Assembly (NCBI RefSeq): GCF_024505165.1
Contig: NZ_JANIBK010000005.1
Coordinates: 1-64,000, forward strand
Reading direction: 5' to 3'
DNA length: 64,000 bases
Origin: Methylomonas rivi
GTDB taxonomy: Bacteria > Pseudomonadota > Gammaproteobacteria > Methylococcales > Methylomonadaceae
In this document: positions 51,575-62,727 of the stretch, piece after piece
How the letters are laid out: each line of letters begins with the position of its first letter
How positions within the stretch are numbered: the stretch's first letter is position 1
Notes under the pieces: generated by a model
What the model was told of the DNA's origin: nothing
The model's database searches: none
What the model saw: only the letters and a program-made list of their open reading frames with translations
Made by a program: the position numbers and the translations under genes

Positions 51575-52603
51575 GTGCGCTTTAAGCCCGAGCAGCTGGA
51601 TGATGCGTTGCGCAAAAGCTTGCAGCCGGTTTATCTGATTACCGGCGACGAGCCTTTGCAGGTCGGCGAGGCCGCGGATGCCGTCCGGGCAGCCGCCAGG
51701 CGGGCGAATTATACGGTGCGGGAAGTCATCGGTATCGATCAGGGTAACGAATGGCCGCAATTGGCCGAAGAGGCCGACTCGTTGTCGATTTTCGCCGATA
51801 AAAAGCTCATCGATTTGCGCCTGCCTTCGGCAAAGCCGGGTAACGAGGGCGGCAAAGCCCTGTTTGCCTATTGCCAGCGCTTGCCGGCCGACACGCTTTT
51901 GCTGATTACCGCCGGTAAAATCGACGCCGCCGCCCAGAAAGCTCAATGGTTCCAGGCCATCGATCATGTTGGGGCGGTTGTTCAGGTTTGGCCCTTGCAG
52001 GGGCAGGACTTACTGAACTGGCTGCAGCGGCGCGCGGAACGCAAGGGCATGCGGCTTGAGCCGGATGCAGTCAAAACCCTTGCCGGCCGCATCGAAGGCA
52101 ATTTGTTGGCGGCGGCGCAGGAAATTGAAAAGCTGTTTATTTTGCATGGGCAGGCTACGATAAACAAAGCCGCGATTGACGCGGCCGTTGCCGACAGTTC
52201 GCGTTTCGATGTGTTCAAGTTAACGGATGCCTTGTTGGCCGGCAAGCGGAACAGGGCCGTTAAAGTTCTGAACGGGCTTAAAGCCGAGGGCGTCGCGGCG
52301 CCGGTGGTGCTTTGGGCGCTTAGCCGCGAGGCCAGGGTTTTGTTCAACCTTCAATCCGAATTGAAGCAAGGCGGGCATCAGGATGCGGTTTTCAAGCATC
52401 ATCAAATATGGGACAAGCGTAAGCCATTAATGCAGGACGCCCTGCGCCGGCTCAGTATCGGCAATATCGAGTCTTTACTGCATGCCGGCGCCAAGGCGGA
52501 TGCCCAGGCCAAAGGGCAGGCGAGCGGCGACGAATGGGAGACGCTGTTTCAACTCTGTTTGAAATTTTGCCAGCCGGCAGCCGGCATTAGTTTGTTTAAT
52601 TAA
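51575..52603 (+). CDS. holA: DNA polymerase III subunit delta
   Basis: Clamp-loader subunit of 342 residues that opens the beta clamp. The N-terminal region 'QPVYLITGDEPLQVGEAADAVR' is the family's start, with 'FADKKLIDLRLPS' and 'LLLITAGKIDAAAQKAQWF' in the AAA-like domains; 'LEPDAVKTLAGRIEGNLLAAAQEIEKL' and 'FDVFKLTDALLAG' follow. It starts with GTG 51575, only 2 bases after the lptE stop, so it is likely translated by coupling. nadD, which often follows, is not here. Confidence 0.95.
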   Translation: MRFKPEQLDDALRKSLQPVYLITGDEPLQVGEAADAVRAAARRANYTVREVIGIDQGNEWPQLAEEADSLSIFADKKLIDLRLPSAKPGNEGGKALFAYCQRLPADTLLLITAGKIDAAAQKAQWFQAIDHVGAVVQVWPLQGQDLLNWLQRRAERKGMRLEPDAVKTLAGRIEGNLLAAAQEIEKLFILHGQATINKAAIDAAVADSSRFDVFKLTDALLAGKRNRAVKVLNGLKAEGVAAPVVLWALSREARVLFNLQSELKQGGHQDAVFKHHQIWDKRKPLMQDALRRLSIGNIESLLHAGAKADAQAKGQASGDEWETLFQLCLKFCQPAAGISLFN

Positions 52604-52657
52604 GCGCTTATTCTTGATAAAATTGCTGGGTTATTAATTTTGGATTGAGTAATTACC

Positions 52658-52969
52658 ATGAGCGTGATCGAAAGAATTGAAGAACAACTTGCCAGCCAGC
52701 CGGTGGTGTTGTACATGAAAGGCACGCCGGATTTTCCGCAATGCGGTTTTTCCGGCCGGGTGGTGCAAGCGTTACAGGCCTGCAATGCCCAGTACCGGGC
52801 GATCAATATTTTTGAAGATCCTGAATTGCGCGATGCGCTGAAGGAATATTCCAATTGGCCGACCTACCCGCAACTGTATGTGAACGGGCAATTGGTGGGC
52901 GGATGCGACATCGTGATGGATTTGTTCGATAAGGGTGAATTGCAAGGCATGGTTGCTGCCGCGCAGTAG
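52658..52969 (+). CDS. grxD: Monothiol glutaredoxin Grx4
   Basis: A 103-residue CGFS-type glutaredoxin that carries and delivers [2Fe-2S] clusters. The motif appears in 'KGTPDFPQCGFSGR', followed by 'WPTYPQLYVNGQLVGGCDIV' with the glutathione-binding T-Y-P and G-G-C-D residues. Length is typical. It is the last gene on the + strand before the convergent rnt gene. RNase T and Grx4 genes are also near each other in some gammaproteobacteria. Confidence 0.97.
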   Translation: MSVIERIEEQLASQPVVLYMKGTPDFPQCGFSGRVVQALQACNAQYRAINIFEDPELRDALKEYSNWPTYPQLYVNGQLVGGCDIVMDLFDKGELQGMVAAAQ

Positions 52970-52990
52970 TTATTCGTACTTCCGTACCCG

Positions 52991-53012
52991 GCGACTCGCA
53001 GCCGCGAGTCGC
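52991..53012. terminator. Hairpin between convergent grxD and rnt
   Basis: GCGACTCGC (52991-52999) and GCGAGTCGC (53004-53012) give a perfect 9-base GC-rich stem with a 4-base loop, 22 bases after grxD and immediately before the rnt stop codon. Placement between convergent genes suggests a bidirectional terminator, though T-runs are weak on both sides. Confidence 0.5.
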
Positions 53013-53639
53013 TTACGCCGCTTCAAAGGCCAGCAGTTTTTTCCAGCGGTTATAGATAATGCAGAACAATTCCGCGGTTTGTTCGGCGTCGTAAAGCGCC
53101 GAATGCGCGCGTTGATTATCCCATTCCAATCCCGCCGCTTCGGCGATTTTGGCTAATACGGTCTGACCAAACACCAGCCCCCCTAAAGTGGCGGTATCGA
53201 AACTGCTGAATGGGTGAAATGGGCTGCGCTTAATTTGGGTACGGTCAATGGCGGCATTCAGAAAATTGATATCGAAGGCCGGGTTGTGACCCACTAATAT
53301 GGCCCGTTTGCATTCGTTGCGTTTTACCGCCGCTCTGATGGGGGTAAATAATTGATTGAGGGCTGTTTTTTCATCCACGGCCATGCGAAACGGATGATAG
53401 GGGTCGATGCCGGTAAATTTTAAGGCGGCTTCGTCCAGTTCCGAGTTTTTGAACGGGATGATGTTGCAATGATGTTTTTCGGTGATACCCAGCCAGCCTT
53501 CCGCGTCCTGTTCGACGATCACTGCGGCGATTTCCAGCAGCGGATTTTTTTTGGCGTTGAAACCGGCGGTTTCAATGTCGACGATAACGGGTAAATAACC
53601 TCTAAAGCGGTTGCCGAGCGGGTTGTGGCTGATTTCCAT
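53013..53639 (-). CDS. rnt: Ribonuclease T
   Basis: DEDDh 3'-5' exonuclease of 208 residues that trims tRNA and other stable RNA ends. ExoI motif 'PVIVDIETAGFN' (Asp, Glu), ExoII 'VGHNPAFDINFLNAA' and ExoIII 'AHSALYDAEQTAELF' (His, Asp) are all present, with 'SSFDTATLGGLVFGQTVLAKI' between. The N-terminal 'NRFRGYLPVIVDIE' is RNase T-specific. It is divergent from mlaA across 92 bases. Confidence 0.96.
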   Translation of the reverse strand: MEISHNPLGNRFRGYLPVIVDIETAGFNAKKNPLLEIAAVIVEQDAEGWLGITEKHHCNIIPFKNSELDEAALKFTGIDPYHPFRMAVDEKTALNQLFTPIRAAVKRNECKRAILVGHNPAFDINFLNAAIDRTQIKRSPFHPFSSFDTATLGGLVFGQTVLAKIAEAAGLEWDNQRAHSALYDAEQTAELFCIIYNRWKKLLAFEAA

Positions 53640-53731
53640 GGTTCTGTTATGGCTTGATAAGTCGGTTGTATGATATGTTACGTGAGTTTGAGGCGGCTAT
53701 AAACAATAAATCAGGTGACGAGGTAAAACTT

Positions 53732-54517
53732 ATGCGAGGCAAAATAATAGGTTCTTTAGTTGCTATCGGGGCGATGGCGTTATTGAATGGATGCGCGACC
53801 GTGCGGAGCCCCGACCCCCGTGATCCCTGGGAGAGTTGGAACAGGGGCGTGCAGTCGTTTAACGATGACGTGGACAGTTATGTCATGAAGCCTGTCGCCC
53901 AAGGCTATAACTGGGTCATGCCGGATTTTGCCGATCGAGCGGTCACCAATTTCTTTAGTAATCTGGACGATATTGGCGTTTTTACCAACGATTTGTTGCA
54001 AGCCAAATTCATGCAATCCGGCATGGATACCGCCCGTTTTCTGGTGAATACCACGGCGGGTGTCGGCGGTCTGGTCGATGTCGCCAGCATGGTCGATTTG
54101 CCCAAACATAACGAAGACTTCGACCAGACCCTGGGCGTTTGGGGCGTGCCGACCGGCCCTTACATAGTGTTGCCGCTGTTCGGCCCGAGTTCGCCGCGCG
54201 GCGTCGTCGGCTTGGTTGGGGATGCCGCCATGAACCCCATCACTTATGCCGGTTTCTATTTGAATCCGGAATGGATAGGCGCGGCGGTATCGATGGGCTC
54301 CGGCGCCTTAAAGGTCATCGATGCCCGTTCCGATCTGTTGGGCATGGAAAAGGTGGCTACCGAAGCGGCGGTCGACCGTTACCAATTTTTCCGCGATGCT
54401 TACCTGTCCAACCGGAATTATTTGGTCAAGGACGGCAATGTGCCGGAGGACGACGTGCTGAAATTCGAAGATCTCAAAGACGAAGGTTTTGGGCCGCTGA
54501 ATACCAATCCGTATTAA
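53732..54517 (+). CDS. mlaA: MlaA (VacJ) lipoprotein, first tandem copy
   Basis: Outer-membrane lipoprotein that removes mislocalised phospholipids from the outer leaflet with the MlaBCDEF system. I start at ATG 53732 (AGG upstream), giving 'MRGKIIGSLVAIGAMALLNGC' with lipobox Cys21; upstream in-frame starts would add a non-signal stretch. Family motifs: 'DPWESWNRGVQSFND', 'VTNFFSNLDD', 'DFDQTLGVWGVPTGPYIVLP' and 'GPSSPRGVVG'. 261 residues. A strong terminator follows at 54545. The neighbouring gene is a close paralogue. Confidence 0.95.
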   Translation: MRGKIIGSLVAIGAMALLNGCATVRSPDPRDPWESWNRGVQSFNDDVDSYVMKPVAQGYNWVMPDFADRAVTNFFSNLDDIGVFTNDLLQAKFMQSGMDTARFLVNTTAGVGGLVDVASMVDLPKHNEDFDQTLGVWGVPTGPYIVLPLFGPSSPRGVVGLVGDAAMNPITYAGFYLNPEWIGAAVSMGSGALKVIDARSDLLGMEKVATEAAVDRYQFFRDAYLSNRNYLVKDGNVPEDDVLKFEDLKDEGFGPLNTNPY

Positions 54518-54544
54518 GCGGGGCTGTTGCTGCTGCTAGTATTC

Positions 54545-54578
54545 AAGACCGCATTGCCTTTGGCGTGCGGTCTTTTCG
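54545..54578 (+). terminator. Intrinsic terminator between the two mlaA copies
   Basis: AAGACCGCA (54545-54553) pairs perfectly with TGCGGTCTT (54566-54574), followed by TTCG. The loop of 12 bases can pair further. It starts 27 bases after the stop of the first mlaA, so the copies should be separate transcripts unless read-through occurs. Confidence 0.75.
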
Positions 54579-54684
54579 TTTAAGAATACGGGATTTTTTC
54601 CGGTCTGGCTAAACAGGCAATAGCTATGTTATGGTGGGTTCATAAGAAACCATACAAACAATCGGGATGCGCGAGGTAAGGCCG

Positions 54685-55461
54685 ATGCGAAGCAAATCAA
54701 CGGGCACGCTGTTAACTGTCCTAAGTACCATATTGTTGTCGACTGGCTGCGCCTCCGTGCGGGCCACGGATCCTAGCGATCCTTGGGAAGGCTGGAATCG
54801 CGGTATGCAATCTTTCAACGACGGCGTGGACGATTACGTGATGAAGCCGGTGGCGGAGGGATACCGTTGGATAACCCCCGATTTTGTCGATCAAGGCATT
54901 TCCAATTTTTTTAGCAATATCGGCGATATTCGCGTCACCATTAATGATGCCTTGCAAGGCAAATTCGCCCAAAGCGCATTCGACGGTACCCGTTTTCTGT
55001 TAAACAGCACCTTGGGTTTGGCCGGCTTTGTCGATTTGGCTAGCAATGTCGACTTGCCCAAGCACCATGAAGATTTCGACCAAACCTTGGGGTATTGGGG
55101 CGTGCCGACCGGACCGTATTTGGTGTTGCCCTTGCTGGGGCCGAGTTCGCCGCGCGGCGTATTGGGGGTGGCGGGCGATGTGGCGATGAATCCCATCAGT
55201 TATACCGGTATTTATTTCGCTTCTTCGACGGTGTCCACTGCCGTATCGGGCGGTTTGGGCGCGCTGAACGCGGCGGATTTGCGGGCGGACAACCTGGAAA
55301 CCGAACGCATTGCCAGCGAAGCGGCGTTGGACCGTTATGCCTTTTTCCGCGGCGCCTATTTCTCGCAACGCAATTATCTGGTCAACGACGGCAATGTACC
55401 CGCGGATGACGTATTAAATCTCGACGAACAGGAAGGTTTGTCGCCGGTGCAACCTTATTGA
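54685..55461 (+). CDS. MlaA (VacJ) lipoprotein, second tandem copy
   Basis: Paralogue of the preceding gene, clearly similar along its whole length (for example 'DPWEGWNRGMQSFND', 'DFDQTLGYWGVPTGPYLVLP', 'GPSSPRGVLG'). The start ATG 54685 is chosen because the sequence GAGGTAA upstream and the ATGCGA start align with the same elements of the first copy, and the product has a lipobox ending at Cys22 ('LLSTGC'). 258 residues. Both copies keep the lipoprotein signal and core motifs, so both look functional. Which one works with the Mla transporter cannot be told. Confidence 0.93.
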   Translation: MRSKSTGTLLTVLSTILLSTGCASVRATDPSDPWEGWNRGMQSFNDGVDDYVMKPVAEGYRWITPDFVDQGISNFFSNIGDIRVTINDALQGKFAQSAFDGTRFLLNSTLGLAGFVDLASNVDLPKHHEDFDQTLGYWGVPTGPYLVLPLLGPSSPRGVLGVAGDVAMNPISYTGIYFASSTVSTAVSGGLGALNAADLRADNLETERIASEAALDRYAFFRGAYFSQRNYLVNDGNVPADDVLNLDEQEGLSPVQPY

Positions 55462-55485
55462 ACGTTTTTCGGCCCAACGCGCCTT

Positions 55486-56772
55486 TTAAATCAATACCGT
55501 CTCGATAAACTGACTGCGAGCCGCTTGCAGTTTGGCCGGGCGGATTCGGTTTTCCAGGCTCGCCCCATCGGACACATCGCAGGCCACCCGCAGATAATTC
55601 GGCGTATAGCCGAAATAGCGGGTCATGCCGTTATCCAGGCTTTCGGTGTGGCCTTCCCAGAGTACGTCGGCTAAACAGCCTAAATTGGCGGAGACGAAGT
55701 CTTGCTTCATGCTCTCGGCCAATGCGTGCAACTGTTTGCTGCGCTGTTTCTTGATCTCCTGGCCGATTTGGTCCGGCAACCCCGCCGCCTTGGTGCCTTC
55801 GCGCGGCGAATAGCTGAAGATATGGATATGCCCAAACCCCAGGTTTTGGATGTAGTCGTAGCTTTCCCGCCATTCCTGTTCGGTTTCGCCGGGAAAACCG
55901 ACGATGATGTCGGTGGTGATGTTGAAATGCGGGATCGCCGCTCTCGCCAGCTGGACGATTTCGGCGAATTCCGCGGTTTTGCAGCGCCGCGCCATGCGCC
56001 TTAACACGCTGTCGCTGCCGCTTTGCAGAGGCAAATGCAGGTGTGGCATCAGGCGCGGATTCTTGAATAATTCGAAAAAACCGTCCGGTAACTCCCAGGG
56101 TTCCAAGGAGCCCAACCGCAGACGCGGAATCTCGGTTTTAGCCAGAATTTCGCTGATCAGTTCAACCAGATTGCTGTCTATGTCGTTGCCGTAACCGCCT
56201 AGATGCACGCCGGTGATGATGGCCTCGTTGATGCCCTGGTTTTGTAATGCGTTGATTTCGTCTATGACAGCTTGAATGGGTCTACTATGTTCCTCGCCTC
56301 GGGCGACGGTGACTATGCAGAAGGTGCAGCGGTAGCGGCAGCCGTCTTGCACCTTGACGAAGGCGCGCTGGCGGCCGCGGCTGAATAGCGAAACTTCGCC
56401 GGGTTCGGTCGACATCGCCGGCATGCTGTCCAGGTTGAGTTCTGTCAAGGCTTTTTCCACCAGCCGGTTTTTGTCCCGGTTGCCGACGATCAAATCCACC
56501 CCCATCAATTGCGCGGCTTCGGTTTCATTCAGCGTCGCGTAACAGCCGCTGACCACCAGTTTGGCTTGCGGGTTGTCGCGATGAATGCGGCGGATCAATT
56601 GCTTGGATTTTTTCACGGCATCCTGGGTGACCGCGCAGGAGTTGATCACTACCAGTTGCGCGTCGCTCAGGTTGCGGGTGACAGAGTGACCTTTGGCTTG
56701 AAAAGCTTGCGCCCAGGTTTCCAGTTCGGCTTCGTTCAGGCGGCAGCCCAGGGTTTTTAAATGTATCTGCAT
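55486..56772 (-). CDS. mtaB: tRNA t(6)A37 methylthiotransferase MtaB
   Basis: Radical-SAM enzyme that turns t6A37 into ms2t6A in tRNAs reading ANN codons. The N-terminal UPF0004 domain has 'TLGCRLNEAELE' and the cysteines of the auxiliary cluster ('NSCAVT', 'SGCYAT'); the radical-SAM motif is 'CRYRCTFCIV' (C-x3-C-x2-C); a C-terminal TRAM-like part follows. I start at ATG 56772, which gives the regular 'MQIHLKTLGCRLNE' N-terminus and 428 residues; the longer frame upstream reads through intergenic repeat sequence. It is probably the last gene of the purB-containing minus-strand run. Confidence 0.93.
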   Translation of the reverse strand: MQIHLKTLGCRLNEAELETWAQAFQAKGHSVTRNLSDAQLVVINSCAVTQDAVKKSKQLIRRIHRDNPQAKLVVSGCYATLNETEAAQLMGVDLIVGNRDKNRLVEKALTELNLDSMPAMSTEPGEVSLFSRGRQRAFVKVQDGCRYRCTFCIVTVARGEEHSRPIQAVIDEINALQNQGINEAIITGVHLGGYGNDIDSNLVELISEILAKTEIPRLRLGSLEPWELPDGFFELFKNPRLMPHLHLPLQSGSDSVLRRMARRCKTAEFAEIVQLARAAIPHFNITTDIIVGFPGETEQEWRESYDYIQNLGFGHIHIFSYSPREGTKAAGLPDQIGQEIKKQRSKQLHALAESMKQDFVSANLGCLADVLWEGHTESLDNGMTRYFGYTPNYLRVACDVSDGASLENRIRPAKLQAARSQFIETVLI

Positions 56773-56787
56773 GAAATATAAAACAAT

Positions 56788-56836
56788 GTAGGTTGGGTTT
56801 GCCCTAAAGGGCATAAAAGCGTAGCGTAGCCCGACA
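56788..56836. repeat. Short imperfect inverted repeat between the spmAB-like gene and mtaB
   Basis: TGTAGGTTGGG at about 56788-56798 and CCCGACA at 56830-56836 are imperfect complements around a perfect inner hairpin GCCC-TAAA-GGGC (56801-56812). Sequences of the type 'GTAGGTTGGG...AGCGTAGCCC' are common as dispersed intergenic repeats in proteobacteria. I could not find a second copy of this form in the window. Confidence 0.45.
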
Positions 56837-56864
56837 TGATCAAATAATTTGTCATCAATATGGT

Positions 56865-58097
56865 TTAACCAAAAAACCAATAAGTCACCGAAATAGCGGC
56901 AAGAATTCCGCCCAAATCGGCGATGATGCCACAGGCGGCGGCATGGCGGATATGAGTAATATTAACCGCGCCGAAATAGACGGCCAGCACATAAAAAGTC
57001 GTTTCCGTGCTGCCTTGTACTACCGAGGCCAGCCGTCCGGCGAACGAATCGGCGCCGTGGCTTTGCATGGCGTCTATCATCATCGCCCGTGCGCCGCTGC
57101 CGCTGAACGGCTTCATCAACGCGGTCGGCAGGCCGTCGATGAAACGGTTATCGAGTTGCAAAAAGTCCACGATCAAACGGATGCCGCCGGTCAATAACTC
57201 CAGCGCGCCGCTGGCCCGAAACACCCCGAAGGCCACCAGCATCGCCACCAGATACGGAATGATGCCGACTGCGGTATGAAAGCCCTGCTTGGCGCCTTCG
57301 ATAAATAAATCGTAAGCGTTAATTTTTTGATAGGCTGCCGCCGCGATAAACGCAGTAACCAAGCTAAACAAAATAGCGTTACTGGCAAACGCGGATTGTT
57401 CCAGCATGGTTGATTGGTCCAGTCCGGAAAAGTAGCTCAAAAGCCCTAATATCAAAGCGCTGATACCGCCCAGATAAGCCAGAACGACTTTGTCCAGCAA
57501 ATTGATTTTTTGCACGTATGCCACCACCAGCAGGCCGCACAGGGTCGACACATAGGTGGCAATCAGTATCGGGATAAACACATCGGTAGGGTTGGCGGCC
57601 CCCAGTTGGGCGCGGTAGGCGAAGATGGTAACCGGAAACAGTGTCACCGACGAGGTGTTCAAAACCAGGAACAGAATTTGCGCGTCGCTGGCTCGCTTGG
57701 GATGCGGATTCAGGGTCTGCATTTCCTGCATGGCCTTGATGCCCATCGGCGTGGCCGCGTTATCCAGACCCAGCATATTGGCGGCGATATTCAGGGTTAT
57801 CGCGCCCAATGCCGGGTGATGCGCGGGAATTTCCGGCATCAGCCGTTGGAACAGAGGGTTGAGCGCGCGGGTCAATAGCTCGATAAAACCACTGCGTTCG
57901 CCGATTTTCATGATCCCCATCCACAGGGCCAGCACGCCGCTGAGACCCAGCGAAATTTCAAACGCCGTTTTGGACAGGCTGAACATCGCCTGCATTAATT
58001 CGGAAAACACCCGCGTGTCGCCCCATGCCAATAGTTTAAAGGCGGCGGTGGCGAAGGCGCTCAGGAAAAAAAATATCCAGATGAAGTTCAGCAACAA
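56865..58097 (-). CDS. SpmA-SpmB fusion, nucleoside-recognition-domain membrane protein
   Basis: A 410-residue polytopic protein joining two halves that in Bacillus are the separate spore-maturation proteins SpmA and SpmB. The first half has 'GLSGVLALWMGIMKIGE', 'ALGAITLNIAANMLGLDNAATPMG' and 'FLVLNTSSVTLFPVT'; the second has 'GIIPYLVAMLVAFGVFRASG', 'ALMKPFSGSGARAM' and 'VVQGSTETTFYVLAVYFG'. Both are 'Gate'/nucleoside recognition domains. The start is TTG (58097 or 58094) with AGGA just upstream. The function in non-sporulating bacteria is not known. It lies 13 bases after purB on the same strand. Confidence 0.88.
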   Translation of the reverse strand: MLLNFIWIFFFLSAFATAAFKLLAWGDTRVFSELMQAMFSLSKTAFEISLGLSGVLALWMGIMKIGERSGFIELLTRALNPLFQRLMPEIPAHHPALGAITLNIAANMLGLDNAATPMGIKAMQEMQTLNPHPKRASDAQILFLVLNTSSVTLFPVTIFAYRAQLGAANPTDVFIPILIATYVSTLCGLLVVAYVQKINLLDKVVLAYLGGISALILGLLSYFSGLDQSTMLEQSAFASNAILFSLVTAFIAAAAYQKINAYDLFIEGAKQGFHTAVGIIPYLVAMLVAFGVFRASGALELLTGGIRLIVDFLQLDNRFIDGLPTALMKPFSGSGARAMMIDAMQSHGADSFAGRLASVVQGSTETTFYVLAVYFGAVNITHIRHAAACGIIADLGGILAAISVTYWFFG

Positions 58098-58110
58098 GCT
58101 ATCCTAAGCG

Positions 58111-61000
<2,890 letters not shown>

Positions 61001-62296
61001 TTAAATGTACTCTCCTAAAACAAGTAGAGTCGCGGATTGTAAAAAATTACCGTAACACGCGCTTATCTGATTGCCATTGATTTTGAAATAATCTTCGACT
61101 TGAGGGTTAAATTCTTGAAACACTATGTTCCACAAAATTTCTATCGGGTAATGAGGGGCTGTATCGTCGCTGGGTTGAAAATTAAAATTATCAATATCTT
61201 CTGCATCCGATGTTTCATAAATGGTTTCTGAAAATAGATCGTAAGCGGATTCTTTGCAACGAGAGAGATAATCTTCACGGCCTAGCTCGGGGATGATTCC
61301 AGCGACAATTTTTAAGTTTTCCCGAAATTTTGTTAGGTTAACATTCCATTTCTGCCAGTGCGTAAATAAATGCCGATAAGCCAGCCAAGTTTGCGGCGTA
61401 TTGACTGCAAATAAAAAAGCCATGTCCGTCAAGCGGGTAATGGCAATGGCGGCAATGTCGTGAATACCGGCACGGCTATCCAATAGAACAATATCGGGTT
61501 TTTCTTGGACTTCGAGTTGCTGTAATAAATTAGAAATTCGGTGAGCGAAGTCCAATATTTTGCCATCCTGATTGATGTCCATATAAACTCTGGATAGTTT
61601 GGCAATATAATCCTGTTCTTTGCTTCCAGCGGCAGATACTACCCGTATAGTACCTTCAGTTGTTTCCGCTAACGGACTGGTGGCGACCATGTCGCGCAAC
61701 AACCATTCGTCGGTTTGGCCGACCGCTTCTTCCACTAACCAATCGACCACGCCGAAGTCTGCGGTGTTTTCTTGCGGCAACAGAATTTGACCTATGCCCG
61801 GCGATTCCAAGTCCAGATCGATAACTAATACCTTTTTGCCTTGTTTCGCCAAATACCATGACCAAATCGCGAGCGCAGTCGAGCGGCCGACGCCGCCTTT
61901 GATGCCGAATAAGGTAACCCTGGGCGGATGGGGTGCTTCTTCAATAGGTTGGCGCAGCCAGTCTTGGCCGGTGATTTGTCTATCCAGTAAGTAGATAGGC
62001 CGATCCGTGCCGTGAATGAGTATCTTATCCGGTGACTCGATAATACTTCGACTATTGAAAATGTCTTGTTGATATAAAAAAATGACGTCTGGAGTATAAG
62101 AAAAATTGCCCAATAATGTACTGAGCTCTTTTGCCAATATTTTATGTTGGTCGGTTTGATTTGATTGCAAAAATAACCGGACTTTGCCGAACAAATCGCG
62201 AATCAATATCGGGTCGTAACCTAAAGCATTATAGTGTTCTTCAGTAAAAGCGATAGCTTTAGTTAAGGCATCCTGAAATCTGACAGTATTGTTCAT
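61001..62296 (-). CDS. MinD/ParA-like ATPase with KGGVGR Walker A variant, second gene of the cassette
   Basis: A 431-residue protein. The first 125 residues form a separate helical domain without motifs I recognise. Then comes a deviant Walker A 'FGIKGGVGRSTAL' (130-142) in which the usual K-T is replaced by R-S, an A' motif 'VLVIDLDLESPGIG' and a Walker B-like 'IVLLDSRAGIHD' (269-280). The signature lysine (in K-G-G) that makes ParA-type dimers work is kept. Such KGGVGR variants form a distinct group of ATPases in variable loci. Start ATG 62296 overlaps the stop of the preceding small gene by four bases (ATGA). Confidence 0.82.
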   Translation of the reverse strand: MNNTVRFQDALTKAIAFTEEHYNALGYDPILIRDLFGKVRLFLQSNQTDQHKILAKELSTLLGNFSYTPDVIFLYQQDIFNSRSIIESPDKILIHGTDRPIYLLDRQITGQDWLRQPIEEAPHPPRVTLFGIKGGVGRSTALAIWSWYLAKQGKKVLVIDLDLESPGIGQILLPQENTADFGVVDWLVEEAVGQTDEWLLRDMVATSPLAETTEGTIRVVSAAGSKEQDYIAKLSRVYMDINQDGKILDFAHRISNLLQQLEVQEKPDIVLLDSRAGIHDIAAIAITRLTDMAFLFAVNTPQTWLAYRHLFTHWQKWNVNLTKFRENLKIVAGIIPELGREDYLSRCKESAYDLFSETIYETSDAEDIDNFNFQPSDDTAPHYPIEILWNIVFQEFNPQVEDYFKINGNQISACYGNFLQSATLLVLGEYI

Positions 62297-62727
62297 TGAA
62301 TAACTCCGTCAGTAAATAATTGTTGCAATAAGTTCTGTAGGCTTATGGTTATCGAACGATGCACTGCAGTCCGTTGTTGATCAATGCAATTATCATGAAC
62401 ATAGCGTTGAAAAATGTCCCAATCACTAAATTCATTGTTATTCGGTAATGGGTGATTCGCCGCTAATCGTCCGGCAAAGTTTATGGAAAAATAATTCCAT
62501 AAATCTTTGGTAACGTCTTGGTCGAAATGTTTTCGATGACTCTTTGTTTTAAAGTCGCCAGTTGATGACTCGACGCTGGCTGGATCAAGGCCGGAAATGA
62601 TTCGCTTTAAAACACACTCAGACGACAAACCATAAAGTTGATCTGCATTAGCCCATCGCGAGTTGTCGTAGAGCAACTCGGCATCGAAATAATGGCGTTG
62701 AGCGGCATTGTTGAAATCGACTTTCAT
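62293..62727 (-). CDS. HEPN-like small protein, first gene of the cassette
   Basis: A 144-residue, probably all-helical protein. 'AAQRHYFDAELLYDNSRWANADQLYG' and 'LSSECVLKRIISG' match the first two helices of HEPN-type proteins (pattern 'RHxxDAxxL...A...xGxxxECxLK'). The R-x4-6-H nuclease motif typical of active HEPN RNases is not clear; 'RTAVH' has only three residues between R and H. It could therefore be a sensor or scaffold and not a nuclease. Its ATG overlaps the mnmA stop by one base (TAATG), so it is read straight on from a housekeeping gene. Confidence 0.68.
   Translation of the reverse strand: MKVDFNNAAQRHYFDAELLYDNSRWANADQLYGLSSECVLKRIISGLDPASVESSTGDFKTKSHRKHFDQDVTKDLWNYFSINFAGRLAANHPLPNNNEFSDWDIFQRYVHDNCIDQQRTAVHRSITISLQNLLQQLFTDGVIQ

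Noticed and set aside
62293-62727. Reading the cassette as a toxin-antitoxin HEPN-MNT pair
   Set aside because: The partner is not a minimal nucleotidyltransferase (no GSxxxGxxxxxSDxD motif) but a MinD-like ATPase, and the HEPN-like protein lacks a clear R-x4-6-H motif.
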